Notes under the pieces: model-generated
Databases searched by the model: none
What the model saw: only the letters and a program-made list of their open reading frames with translations
What the model was told of the DNA's origin: nothing
In this document: positions 12,301 through 27,300 of the stretch, piece by piece
Numbering within the stretch: the stretch's first letter is position 1
Layout of the letters: every line of letters begins with the position of its first letter
Assembly: GCA_918807975.1 (NCBI GenBank)
Contig: OU964920.1
Span: 4,786,501 to 4,850,500 of the forward strand
Direction: 5' to 3'
Origin: Aplidium turbinatum
Lineage: Eukaryota > Chordata > Ascidiacea > Aplousobranchia > Polyclinidae
Length of the DNA: 64,000 nt
Position numbers and translations under genes: made by a program

Positions 12301-15300
12301 GCGCTCAATTCCATTAGGTTGCTGACAGAAAATCTGTATGGGTTCCCAGCTGCACCTAAAAAAGAGAGTCTTTGAAAAACTTTTGCTCTTTTGCACATGT
12401 GGCCTACTTGGATTTGGTGCACATGGACCTAATATTTGTTACAAGTCACAACGTTTCTTTATGAAAACTTGACATAAAATATACGTTTGCAATAATTACG
12501 TTCTTACAATACAAATCACGATAGCATAATATAAAGAGAAAAGTTACTTTATCACCCTTTGTGCTTGATATCTAGCCAGAAAATCAATCCTTTTCAATTT
12601 TGATCCAACGTCTGCAGAAGTTGATTCAATGTAAAAAAGGACAGACTCACTGGCTGGGTTTTGCCAACCACTATTAATTTTCCACACTCACTTTTGTTGT
12701 TGACGTGAGGATACAAACTACTAATGTTGTACTCCACCGAAACAGAGCTGAGGTAGGTGTTGTTAGCTTTCTTTGTGAACGTCAAGTTGACTAATTGTTG
12801 GTCGTGGTGATTGTAAAACGTCACAATGGAAGAGTCGCCTCCACAAACTCCCGAGTAGTGCGTCTCGTTTGGGTTCATGTTGAATCCAATGTCCGCCTAA
12901 AAGTAAAGGTATAGACAGAGTTGTTGAGAGAATAATTTGGGCTCGGAACCATTGAGTGGCCCCGGGCCTCCAACCACAACATTTGTAAAGAAAACAACCG
13001 AATTCCAAAGATTACGCGACGTGTTATTTGTTGCATGACTCTTTTAAAAGATTTCGAGCCATAAATGATCCTGGACCGGATCCTGAACCCCACGTCAACG
13101 GTGTTGGGAATAGATAGCCTCATACTCGGTTCCAGGGGTTAGGAATGAAATGGTTTTGTCGTACTAGGCTTACGGCATCATGAGAGCACAGCCAGTTTAT
13201 TTTATTCAGTAACTAAGACCACATCATTGTTACGTCAAAAATAGGGCAAGTGGTTTTCGTAATATCTAGCGTAACCTGGCGTCAAACCAGGGTTGCATTA
13301 ATTAGGGTCATGTACATCTTCCAATATGCACTCAGTCATCTCACTGCTCTCAACAACTCAAAAGTGTGCATTGTGCAATGTCCAACGCAAATATACGCCT
13401 TTTTGTACGAGTTTCTTTTCCAAATTTTTTGTTTGAGTATGGATGCTATTTCAGGACATATCGTGTAATGTTTGCCTAAAATGGTTAAATTGAAGCAAAA
13501 ATATGGAATATTGGTATCAAAAAGCAAACATTGTCTGTTTATAGCAATTTGACACTGCTCACAAACTAACGTTGAAACAATGGAGTTTCCCAATCATGAA
13601 ACAGCACAGGGCGATCGTGTAAGTAAAAGATGCAGCCTAAGCTACACAGACTAAGCATAGAAGTAACTTACTAGAGCTGACGAGTTGGTCATATTGTAGT
13701 TCATACGAATTTGTAATCCAATTTCAGCCAAGAGGCACACTGTTTTGTTGTCCGATGCTTTCACAAGGATTTTAGCTGATGAAAAATCTCTGGTTAAGTA
13801 TTGAATTATCACCATACAGCACTGAAAGTAGCAAGTATGGAAAGTAGCAGGTATACTAGTCAGCACGCATACCACAATGATAGCATGCTTCTGTGCCTTG
13901 GATTGAAAGAAGCTATATATTGAACTGTAGGCTATGCGTGGTTGCGCTAGCGGCGCGGACATAATACGTAACACGCACACGTAACGTCTGAAGACACACA
14001 CCTGCATACGTAAAAACGTCATACGTAAAAACGTTATCTTGTACTACGCGAGCATGTTACTGCTATACTTTTAATATTTTTGTATCCTTTAAAGAGATAT
14101 AGTCATAAAATAATAAACACAGATGAACTCACAAACAATTGGCTCCGATGGGATATGAGGTTGAGGAGTAACTGTAACAAAAATAAGAGCATTTCAAGAT
14201 TAGTCTATAAAGAAATTAATGAAAAATAAAACAGTGCCCAAAGACTCGTGATTCTTGCTGGTATGATGAGCGCTCCGGATTACTTGACAGCTTGTGATAA
14301 TGCGCAGCGTAGTAGTATACAACTTCAATAATATAAAGGCCTTGCGTTCAAACTGAACCCTTTTTTGTTTGCATCTTATTTCGATCTTGACTTCGTTTTA
14401 CATTTGGTTGCTACCATCTCAGCTATTTTATGGCGATGCTTCGGCGTTGGTTAATCAGAAGTAGGGGCATGTTAAAAAGCTTGATTTTCTACAGTAGATT
14501 ACAGTAGCCTCAAAGCGATAAAATACAAAGCAGTGTCAACAAAATTTTGGTTCCTTTATAGTTCAACTTCAACACATACAATCAGGAGAGGATTCAAAAA
14601 GTAGCCTTAGGGTAGAAGCAATTTCAAAAAAGCACAACCATGTGTAAAAAGTAAAGATGGTCCCATATCGCCCCAATCGCTCTCCCTCCTGGATCTGCCT
14701 GTGTATACGATGACTCGTAGACCATGGATTACTATTCGTATTCAGTGAAATGTTACCTGGAGCTGTTGTCATTGGCATTGGTGTACTCCTTTCTGCTGCG
14801 CAGTATCTTCCTGAAAAAGTAAGAATTAGTTAACCGCTTCAGTTTTTTTTTATAGGATTGCTTATACAGTGTTGATTAAAATCGTAAAGTTTGCACACTT
14901 ACGTACACTGCAACTCACTGAGTCAGCACACAAGCTAAATATGCATTAAAAATGCCCAATTAAACTGCTCGACCAGTTGTTTTAACGTTTAATCATTTCC
15001 AACCGAACTCAAGCAAAGCTACAACTAATTGATTTAAACAATGTAAGCCAGTAAAATAATGTGTTATGTTAGAAAATCACATGTATACCCTCGCTAAAGT
15101 CTCCAGTTTTGTTGATGGAAAACGCCTCCCATCGGGTGTTGGCCAAACTTAAAGTCATTTGGTTGTTTGTCATGTCTCCCACGCTTTCTTGCTGATGTAA
15201 ATCGCAACGGTATGACCTTCCTACTGGTGTCGAAAACCAGTTTAAACCGGATTCAGAAGTGACAGTCACTTGTTTGCCATAATCTAAAAATAAAATTTGT

Positions 15301-18300
15301 TTTACCATTTAAAATTTAAGTTTTTTAGGTCGATGCTACAAAAAATTCCACTACTTGTTGCTGTATCCAGGCTTAATGGTTGAAGATTGCGATCACGTTT
15401 ACAAAAGAGCCAGTTTGCTTGCTCACATTCCAATTAAATGTTCTTTCAAGACACAGCAGAGAACTATCGGCATTGGACAAGCGTTGAGACGACATTCTGT
15501 CTATTGTCGGTCAAACACTACCTTTTTGGCCACGTAGCCTACTGCTTTAACTTCAACGTTTTCCCACTTTGTGGCGACCATGTCTGACTAGTGGTAAGTT
15601 AATCTACAAAATCGTTTGTTTATTTATGAGTTATTTGAAGCAACTCAAAAGAAAAGTACTTTTAAGCATTGATCTTTAATGATTTTATTTTATGTATCAC
15701 TAAAATAAAACCACGTTTTTGAGCAAAAGTCGCATGCCAAAATTATTTACACTTGTGTTGAATTAAAAGTCTTTTTTTGTATGACGATTAGTAAAAGTCT
15801 CTAAGAAATAATAATAATGTTTGTTTTTACATAGCGCTCTATCCAGAGAAGATATGCGTTACTCTTCAGCGCTTTACAAAGCAAACAGTGTCAGTGCAGC
15901 CGTATAGACTCGCACCATGACTAGTGGGTCATGCTCGCATCCAGGGAAAATTTTTGGATACCTTTATGATTTTGAAAGTTCCAGTTGTCAGACTTGTACT
16001 CTAACGTCACATTATTGAGAACGTAGTCTTCAGCAGGTGCAGAGGTGTAAAACATCGGCTTAGTTTTTTTGTACGTTAAAGTTAGATTGATCATTTTTGT
16101 TCGGTCAACGTCCAGGGTCAGAGTGGTAGTGTTCGCAGCGCATTTACTCTCCAACACACCGACTTTATCTCCTTCGATTGGTATAGTGACAAAGATTATC
16201 TGTAAAATTAAAAGCAAGCTAATACAAAAAGTAGCTCCCTAAACTGCGAATAAACAAAATTTTGTGAAGAAAGGGGCGTTCTTCCCGGCTATCAGCACAA
16301 GGCTGAGCACTCACTAGTACAGCGGGCAGCTGCGATTCGCCAACCATAACGGTGTAGCTTCCACGCTAGCCATTCAGACCATCCAATCAACAATATGTTT
16401 CTCGGCAGCCGATTTGTAGCAAGAATTGACAGCGATAGACACGTGTTTCGCCCATGAGGCTGGCAGAATACGGTGCGATACTGATGAGCCCAGCCTCATG
16501 GGTGAAACACGTGTCTATCGCTGTCAATTCTTGCTACAAATCGGCTGCCGAGAAACAAAATTTTATTAATTTTTTTTTTACTTTATATTTGCTGGAGCAA
16601 TTTTTTAAGTTCTTTGTGCAGTTAGATGGCCAAAATCCTTCTTCTAACAAAATCTGTCCATATAGCATTGACTAAACGTCAAAAAACGTTGAATCAATGT
16701 AAAAAGGACAGATTTTTTTTATGCTTTTAAGCAGAGACATTGCAATTTTTATTTATGTTTAGTTGAAAAATAATTTCATATTAAACAATATAAGTAAGGT
16801 GATACAAATACTGCATTCAACAAGTAACATTAATTGCTTGCTTTCATATTTTAACAAGTTTAAAGTCTACATTGTTTGGCCAGTCTTATTAATTTTTTGA
16901 AGACAGATCAAAGCTGTGTAGTTTCTGCCAAACTTGCACTGACCACACGAACTATACCTTATCCATGATATCGTGATAAGCGACTGTGATGCTAAGTGTA
17001 GACTGAACTCGAGCACAGACGTTTTTCTTCGCATCTTTGACTTTCCAGTCTCCTTGTTTTGCAGGTGGTCGTTTTTGATCAAGGAAGCATTCAGCTACAA
17101 CAAGAGTACTGGTTTATTTACTTGCCTTTTCACTATTTAGATCAAAAGACAATCATGAATATTAGACACAATACAATTATGTAGCCTATTGTTACTAAGC
17201 AAACTTAGTTAGTTGCGTTCGTTTATAGCAGTATGGTCGGGAACCTTTTTGAGTAAGAGAGCCATTAAAGCTATATTTTTGGAAATACATTTCCGTGAGA
17301 GCCATAGGTTATACGGTAATGCTTTAACACTTAATACAATTAACACGACGTGGTGGCACTGGTAAAGTTTTGAAAGTGGTAACGCGTCTTCGCAAAAGGA
17401 GAAAAACAGCGGAGGGTTTGGGGGGTAGGTCTCCCCAACAACAACAAAAAATGAAAAATTACCAATAATTTGGTGCATTCTGAGCGTATTTTCAGCTCTA
17501 AATTGTAATGAAACATTAAGATAAAACTTTTGCGGTTTGCACTTTAGAAGATTGGATTTTTTGCGAGCCAGATGCGTCATCAACAGAGCCTTATATGGCT
17601 TGCGAGCCATAGGTTCCCGACCCCTGGTTTATAGAATAAACTATTAAATTGTAAGTGTAAATAGAATGATCTGATTCTGTTAAATGTTGCGGGCTCTCTA
17701 TGTAAATTGGAGATAACAGTTTATCATGAGCCTTCGGACCACAGTTCCTTAGTCATGTGCGATGACAAGTGGTGTTGGAGTCAGAGTAGCCTACCATGGT
17801 TTTATAAGGGTCTTAATTAGGCAGAAACAGATTACAGGGCCGCAGCATTTAAAACTGATCGTTCTATCTACACTTGTAAAATAAGTAGCGATCATGTTGC
17901 TAAAAGCGAAACTCAATCAAGTATTAAATCTTATTTTTAAATTAATATCAAAAACAACTCACATTTTTTAGCGGAGATTTTTTCGCTTGTTGCGAAAGCT
18001 TGAAGTTCTGTAACGTTGTGGATTCTCAAGAAGACGTTTGATGCCTTGCTCGAGCTTTCGTTCCCAGTGGCACTGACCTGGGTCTCAATCGTACAAGTGT
18101 ATGTCTCGTTCAATTTAGTTGGCATCAACATTATCTTGGGATCGCTGGTGACCATAACCGTTTGGTTGAGAGCTGTAAACGACAAATACGTTCAGGAATC
18201 GCTTTTGGAATGGCAGGCTGTGGGGGTTATCGTCAATTGAGAAATGTTTAGAAAAAGACGGTTTCTGCTTTTAATGAAGTAGCCTATATCTAACAAAATA

Positions 18301-21300
18301 TAGGCTACTGAGAAACTGTTTTCACGACACCGTAGTCTAGTTAAATCTAATAAATGCTTACATGTAGGCTACAATACAGTGAACTAGTATTATATACTAT
18401 CCCGTTTAGCAAATGTCTCTTCTGTATTGATCCAACGTCTGCAGACGTTAAATCAATGCAAAAGAACTAATTTGATGGCTGGGATATTATAGGATTCGAC
18501 AACCTGGCAACTGAGAGCCGCCTACGCTTAGATGTCAAGCGACATTGTGTTTTCGTTCGTTATCCGAATGAACTTTTTGCCTATCGCGGACATTGCCAAA
18601 TTTCAAAGTCTGACATTGCGAATAGTTTGACATCTCAAGTCTAACTTCAACAATCAGGTTGACATTAATTTCAATTTGCCTGCTCTCGTGGCTATAACTT
18701 GCACCACGACTGGAAAAGCGCTGCATATTCTTTGCACTAAAAAAGATCCAGAAAAAAGCGAGAAGCGGACGTTTAAACGTTTGCGTTTTGTCGCTTCTAC
18801 CTTTTTAGATCTTTACTATGTTGACATGCATTGGTTTTGTTTTTATGATTAGAAATTAAAATAACTGAACTACAGCAGGCATACATGTGGCATTCACAAA
18901 AGTGGCATTGTTCAGCTGGAACTTTATTTGGACTTTGGTCAAAGCATATTTTGTCTTGTTCTCTTGCTTCGAGAAGGTAAGCACGACCGATTGGTTGCGT
19001 GATGTTTTATTGCCCCAGTTTTCTATGGTTACGTCAAAAGTATCTTTGCTGCAATTGGTGGACGAAATTGTGTCAGTGTTGTTGTCGAAGTCGAACCAGA
19101 CCTGTGGCACAAAAACAGTGATTTTACATTAATTTGTAGACTAAATAAAGCAGATTTCACACTTTGTAAAACTTTATGTTTCACGGCAGCCAATTGTAGC
19201 AAGAATTGACAGCAATGGACACCGTGTTTCGCCCATGAGGTTGGGCTCTTTTTTTGGCTGGGCGTGTCAGTATCGCACCACTAAAGGTATTCGACCGCCG
19301 GTTTTACCAGTCAGTCTCTTATTTTTGTGGAAAGACAAGAGCCAACAAGTGCTCAGCTTTTTAAAACCTTGTTGACTTTTCTTGTATTACAACTTTGCCT
19401 CTCAGTCATAATTACCGGTGCTAACTGTTCCTAAACCGAGCAAAATTTTTGGACTCGATGATTAAACCTTATATTCCTAATAAATATATGCTCGACTCTA
19501 CCAACAAATTCTTAGAAAATGTAAATAACTTTCCGTGCCACAAAGATTATTGATCTGCAGGCGGTGAAATTGCGCAACGGATAAGGCGCACACTTTCCAA
19601 TCATGCAAACCTGATTCGGCATCCAGTTTAAACTGGTTGTGGTCACATTTACCCAAGGTGTAGGCTAATAAATTGAGTGGACGTAATGCCGAAGGAAAGG
19701 CTGCCGGAAGAAAAGAAATAGCCGCCTTACTCTCGCTCGAGCGAAAACGCAGTATCCTATAGTAAAACCTTTTTTTCGTTTCCCGATACTTGAATTTAAG
19801 TATACTGTAGAAATCTCATTTACCTTTATCAGTAATTTCACTGGTCTATTTTTAATACGATTAGCAATATAAATATGCCTATACGCAAACTACTGCGGCA
19901 GTCTTTTACGATTTCAGAAAATGTTACACTTTGCCGCTACAACGTTGAACCAGTTATCAACATTTAAGTGAGTTAATCTACACAAATATAGCACTTGCCA
20001 TTGTCGGAGTTTTAGCGCCAGTTTTCATGTAAGATGCGCGGAACTGGAAGCCAGCGTTGGCCAGAAAGCAAACCTTCTTGCCATCTGAAGCTGTCCATTG
20101 GTCTGCGAAAAAAGATGTGAAGTTATTAGAAATAAATAAAAAGAAACCTTTTCTTAAATTAGGCAGTTAACGTTCTCGTTTAACTTCTGATTTCACTTCC
20201 ACTCTGGTTGGGGTAATCAGAAATCGTGTTCCCCTAGTGAACACTGCCCAAAGTTTCCTCCTAAATAATCCTCTTCGTTCTCTTTGTAACGTCCGCTTTG
20301 TCTATTTGATTGCTACGTTACAGTGACGTATTTTGTTTGTCGTTGACCTTCGCTCTATTGAACTGCCTGGTCAGTTTCTTCTGTCTAGATTGCTTCCAAC
20401 AACACGACACATGAATTTGAAATTGGTTTTCACGTGTTCTTTTAATGTGCATTTTTAGACAATCTTTTAAACACAGGTAACTTTGAGATTTCTTAATTTG
20501 CGACCGTCCAGAGAAAAGCAATTTTGTAGAATCTCAAAGTTACCTGTGTTTAAAAGATTGTCTAAAAATGCACATTAAAAGAACACGTGAAAACCAATTT
20601 CAAATTCATGTGTCGTGTTGTTGGAAGCAATCTAGACAGAAGAAACTGACCAGGCAGTTCAATAGAGCGAAGGTCAACGACAAACAAAATACGTCACTGT
20701 AACGTAGCAATCAAATAGACAAAGCGGACGTTACATTTCAGTTTTTAGACATTTCAATCAAGAAAGTCGTCGTTGTTGACAGTGAGCGAAGTTGAATGTC
20801 AAGAAAATGGCAACAAATTCTGTAAAGGAGACAGACGTGGCAGATAAATCAAATGCCGAAGAATCAACAAATCCAGAACCCCAAACATCAAAGGTGACAA
20901 CAAGATCACAATCAAAAATGCTCTACCAAGCAGAAAATGGCAGTCTGCACCCAAGCGACAGCACCAGCAAAGTTTCCAGCAAAAGCCGCTCCTCTACAAT
21001 GAGCGCTAAAATTAAGAAGGCGGTAATATTAGCTCGATTGGAATCACAAAAAAGGATCTGCGAGTTGGAACAAGAGCAAGCGAAAGCAAGGGCAGAATTT
21101 GAAACAATGGTCCTAAAACAAAGTCAGCTACGTGAAGAACAAGAAAGAAAATTCCTGCAACAAGTCCAGGAAGCTAAACTAAAGGCAGAGCTCCAAGAGA
21201 CAATTGCCCAACTTTCGGAAGAATCGGAAGAAGATGCTGGTGAGCGCTATAAAATGTCTAAAGACAATGTTGATATAAACGGACAATTTCAATCGAATTT

Positions 21301-24300
21301 AGCAACTAATGTAAACAATAATTCTGTGTATCCTATGTTATCCCAATTAACGTTGAGTGGCGTAGAAGCCAGGTCTAACATTCACGAATCTATTGTCGTT
21401 TCAAACAAAATTAATCCTTCACAAACAGTAACAAATAAATCGTTTGTGAGACATGAGCCGAGTACGTCGTATGCCCAGACCCCTGTACTAAATCAAATAA
21501 ACAATAATCAATCAGTAAACTCGAAACAAATTCCAAATATTACTATCAACCCGTCCCCACTGTTGTCTGTAGAACCCCCAATCTTTGATGGAAATTCTGC
21601 TGAATACTGTGGTTTTATAGACGCATTTGATACGTTAATTGATTGTAATTTCACAGAGCCTAAACGTAAACTTTTTTATCTGTTGCAATACACCAAAGGC
21701 TCTGCGCACACTTTGGTAAAAGGGTGTCAATACATGCTTCCCCACGAAGGTTACACAAAAGCAAGAGCTTTGCTACAACAAACCTTCGGTCAAAAATTTC
21801 AAATAGCTCGCGCATGTGTTGATTCCGTCATAAACGGCCCATCTCTTCAAAATTCTAACAAGGATTCTCTAATCAAGTTCTCTTCGGAACTAACTTCCTG
21901 CATATGTACTTTGTCTGGCATGAATTACTTACAGAAAATGGACAACATGGATACCATAACAAAAATAATAAGACGCTTGCCAAGTGGCTGGTATTCTGGC
22001 TGGTTACGCGAAGTTGACGTAATTTTGCATGAAAGAAATCAAGAAATAAGCCTTTCAGATCTCTCACGGTACGTCTCGCGCAAAACGAGAGAAACGACCA
22101 ATTTGGCATGCGATATTCTAAAATCTACTAAAAAACAATTCGATGATTCCAACTCCAAACGTAGGAGCAGCGTAACCTTTGCAACGCTAATAAAATCGTC
22201 GAACCATGAAAGGACATGCCATCTGTGCAGAGATAAACATTTTCTCAATCAATGCAAACAATTTCGAATGATGAATATTGACCAAAGGCTTAAATTTGTA
22301 ATCGACAACAAACTCTGCAAGTGCTGTTTAAATGCTGGTCACTGGGCATATCAATGTAAAAGGAAGGACCCTTGCATAAAACTAGGATGCACTGAACGCC
22401 ACACTACTCTCTTGCATCCCCCAGATGCAACACAAATCACCACAAATATCACACCCAAAGACACAACAACTCAAAAAATTAATCAACCTACACAAGCAAT
22501 ACGCAATGGGCTTGTCAACACACGAACAAATTCTTGCAGTCTGCTTCCCATAATCCCAGTAAAGGTTCGCCTGCAAGGAAGTAATCAAACCATCACTACA
22601 CAAGCGTTTTTGGACAGTGGAAGTACAACATCTTTCATAACAAATGATTTGATAGAAAAGTTGCAAATTGCCGACTGTCAAGAAACTAATATTTGTACCA
22701 TCACGCTAAACAACACTGGCAAACGTAACAAGGTAAAGGTGGTCACAAATGTCGAAATGTCAGATTTTGACGAAAACAAATACATTTCTCTAAGCTCTCT
22801 TTACTCCACTTTTCAAATTCCTGTTTCAAATACAGATATTCCTACCCTAGAAGACACTAAACACTTTCCAGAATTTGCAAACATCTCGATTCCCGATGTT
22901 GACGCAGAGGTAGGACTCCTTATCGGCAATGACAATCCGTACGTTCTCCAACCACAAGAAGTAATACAAGCAAAAGGTGGCTATTATGCCATCAAAACGG
23001 CCGTTGGTTGGCTAGTGAATTGTCCTAACAGCAAACAGGATCAAAGTAGAACTAAAAATTTCTTTACCAAAACTTCTACCCATCCAATGTGCGACATGTG
23101 CTTTGACGCTGTTGACTCAATTGTTAACTGTAAACCCGAATTATCTGTTCAACAAGCTCAATTCATGAAATCTGTTAACTCTAGTATCAAACTTTTGGAA
23201 GACTCGCACTACCAAATCGACTTGCCCGTTCGAAATCCGGACCTAAAATTACCCTTTAACAAATCTCAAGCTCTCCAAAGAATTAATTGCTTAAAACGAA
23301 AGTTTGAAAGGGACGCTAATTTCTACATGGACTATAAAAGGTCTGTTGATGACATGATCATGAATCAATACGCCGAAAACGTTACTGATGTCCCTGGAAT
23401 ACATGGAAAAACGTGGTATATTCCACATCATGGTGTATATCATCCAGAAAAACCTGAGAAACTCAGAGTAGTATTTGATTGCTCTGCCAAATACAAAGGT
23501 ATCTGTCTCAATGATACTCAATTACAAGGCCCAGACATCACAAATAACCTGGTCGGCGTTCTTCTTCGTTTCCGCCGTGAAACAATTGCTATTCAAGGAG
23601 ACATACAGTCTATGTTTCATCAAGTAAAGGTTCCTCAACAAGACCGTGATCAATTCCGATTCTTATGGTGGAAAGATGGGAATCTAGAAGCGCCTCTACA
23701 AGAATACCGAATGAACGTGTATATATTTGGCACTGTCTGCTCCCCAAGTTCTGCAAACTTTGCTTTAAAACGCATAGCTGAGGACAACTCATCTCTTTTT
23801 AGTGCAACTACTGTAGATACAGTAAAAGAGTCTTTCTACGTAGACGATTGCTTGGCTTCAACAGCAAATGTTTCAGAAGCAGCTAAATGTAATCATGCTT
23901 CAAGGGGTCTCTCAATTCCAAACTTTCTTCAATGCAATCAATGGAAAAACGGCCCTGAATTTCTATGGAAACCACAATCTCAATGGCCTAAGCAACCAAA
24001 ATTTCTCGAAGTCGTGGACAATGACCCAGAAATTAAACAACCAAAGCAAACGTGTTTTGCAACCCAAAGCGAATCCCACTTTCTGGAAGATCTTTTGGGT
24101 AAGTATTCTTCTTGGTACAAGCTGAAAAGAATCGTTGCTTGGCTTTTCCGTTGTAAGCATAAATTTCTGACTTTAAGACTGACTAACCTTGCAAATAAAC
24201 AAAATGCCCCAGCACACAATCTTTGCTTGTCTCCAGATGAGCTCACAAAGGCACAAGACTTTATTTTTACCTTTGTTCAGTCAAAACACTTTGCCAACGA

Positions 24301-27300
24301 AATCAGCCAACTGAAAGCACAAAAGCCATTAAACAACTGCAGTAGCTTAATAAAATTCGACCCTTTCTTAGAAAACAATTTACTAAGAATTGGTGGCCGC
24401 ATCAAAGCTGCACCTCTCAAACACGATGCAAAACATCAAATTATCCTTCCAAATCGCTCCCAAATAGTTCCTCTCATCATTCAAGAAACGCACGACACAT
24501 TTGGTCACAGTGGCAGGGAACACGTCCTGTCTGCCCTGCGCGAAAATCTATGGATTATAAAAGCCAATTCAGCAGTCCGCAAGGTTTTATCCAAATGTGT
24601 TGATTGCCGCAAAAGAAGCGGAAAACTCAGCACACAAAAAATGGCTGATCTTCCTAAAAACAGATTGACACCAGACAAACCTCCATTCACCTATGTTGGT
24701 GTAGACTATTTTGGCCCATTTATTATTAAAAAGGGTAGAACAGAACATAAAAGATACGGTGTCATTTTTACTTGCCTTGTAATAAGAGCCGTACACATTG
24801 AAATCGCAAACTCTCTTGACACTTCATCTTTTATACTCGCTCTACGACGATTCATCGCAAGAAGAGGGCAAGTAGAAGAAATTAGATCTGACAATGGTTC
24901 AAACTTTGTTGGTGGTGAACGAGAAATGAGAGAAGCCATCAAATCATGGAACAACAGTCAAATCGAAGATGCTTTAACACAGAAAAGCATCAAGTGGATC
25001 TTTAACTCTCCAAGTGCATCCCATCATGGAGGTGTGTGGGAAAGACAAATCAGATCCATTAGGAAAATCTTATCAGCTATCTGTAAAGGCCAAACTTTAA
25101 CAGATGAAACGCTGACTACCTTCATGTGTGAAGTAGAAAACATTATTAACAGTCGTCCACTTACAAAATCGTCAGACGATCCTAATGACATGGAGGCTCT
25201 CACACCGAACCATTTGCTTCTTCTAAAACAGCAAATAAACCTTACTCCAGGCTCATTCACAAACAAAAAAGAGCTTTACTCTCGAAAACGCTGGAGACAA
25301 GTCCAATACATGGCCGACGTCTTTTGGACACGGTGGGTAAAAGAGTACTTACCTTTGCTCCAGCAAAAACAAAGGTGGACCAAAAAATCTCCTAATCTGA
25401 CTGTGGGGGACATAGTTTTAATCGCAGATAACACACCCCGAAACAATTGGCTCATGGGTCGCGTAATTCAAACGTTTCCCGACAAAAATGGCATTGTCCG
25501 TAGCGTTAGCGTTCAAACTAAACAGTCCTTGATTGTCAGACCAATTCAAAAGTTATGCTTGATCGTTCCTGCAAAACCAATGTAAATTTGTGCTGATTTT
25601 GTTTTCTCATGTTGTTTATACCTGTGTATTTGAACAAATGTACGAGGCCTTAAAGGGGAGGGAATGTTACTGCCAATTTTCTTAAGTTAAGCCCTCTGCG
25701 TTCATTTGTGACTCGTTTGTTAATATTTGGATTTTTTCTCTTTTGCCGACCACTGTACTAAAAAAGCCACCTGTTTTTGTTTCTCTTTTATATTGTTTGG
25801 CCTCTTTCGCATATGCGTTTGGCACCTGTGGTCTGTTTTCGTTAAATCAGTAACTTATTAGTCGACGATACAACGTCAGTTTTCATTGAATTATACAACC
25901 ATTATGACCTATTCGTTTTTCAATAATTGTCAATCCTTGAGAAAGGGAATTCGTAAATTGTACTGTAAATCGATTTGTTTCATTCTACAAAATTGCTTTT
26001 CTCTGGACGGTCGCAAATTAAGAAATCTCAAAGTTACCTGTGTTTAAAAGATTGTCTAAAAAGCACATTAAAAGAACACGTGAAAACCAATTCAAATTCA
26101 TGTGTCGTGTTGTTGGAAGCAATCTAGACAGAAGAAACTGACCAGGCAGTTCAATAGAGCGAAGGTCAACGACAAACAAAATACGTCACTGTAACGTAGC
26201 AATCAAATAGACAAAGCGGACGTTACACTCTTTAATCCTCTTCTTCAAACCTTTCCTTATGTAATCTTTCTATCATTTGCAAGGAGTCTACATATACATG
26301 TACTATCTTATGTTATATGCTATATAACATAATTATTGATATAGATAAAAAATGAAGAGTCCAGGTGCAAAATGATCAAACTACCAAAACCAACTTTCCG
26401 AGTATGGAGTAAACTGAAAATTAAGTTTGAGATTGATCGTTTTGTGGCTAAACCCTGTTATTTTAAACCCTTATTTTGAGAGATATTAATCGTTTTGCCA
26501 CAAAAAAAGGCTGCTACGTAAAACTTTCGCTGTCAACACAACGGAAGATGGTAAAATCTAAAAATTACAAATAATGGAGTTTGATCGTTATGCACTTGGA
26601 CTCTTCAAATATTACCTTATATATGTTTTAGATTGTTGTTAGTATCAGAAAAAACATGCTTTATTACAATATGCTAACTTGCTAAGGCAAGGAAGATATG
26701 CTATCAAAGTGGATTTAAACAAAACTACTGCATGGAAATCATTGAAAGAACATTTAATTAAGAAATTAGGATTCGCCGTTACTGAGAAACCACAAAGTAT
26801 TGCATTAACGTACATGGTGATGGTACTATTGGGTCTGGATGTGGAGTAGTTACTGTAAAACAAAAAAGCGATTGTCAGTTACGCTTTGAAAGTCTATGCC
26901 GAAAACAGACTCACATTCATAATGATTACAAATTATCTGTAAGTGGCAATATCCATATCCTACTTTAAGAATTTACAATATTATATCTTTCAATGTAAAT
27001 CTATTGTAGAATAATTTCATCAAATAAACAAGTGTACTTTAAAGTTACTATAATGTTGCATTGGCGAAGATATACAGTATATAAAACTTATGAAGCAGAA
27101 AATAAAAATACACTTGCATAAGTGTAAGTACAAACTAACCAGTCGGGGCTGGGGTCGTTTGCATAGCAGAGCAGTCGGAAGCTGAAAAAAAAATTAAATA
27201 ATCCATTATCTAACTTCTAAATAAGATTATTGAATAGAATAAGAAGACTACAGCGGTACAGACCAACATGAATAACTTATTCGATGACACGATACGTTGA

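Noticed and set aside
17209-17610. 133-codon minus frame
   Set aside because: It spans the hAT MITE with perfect target duplications and has no protein homology by eye.
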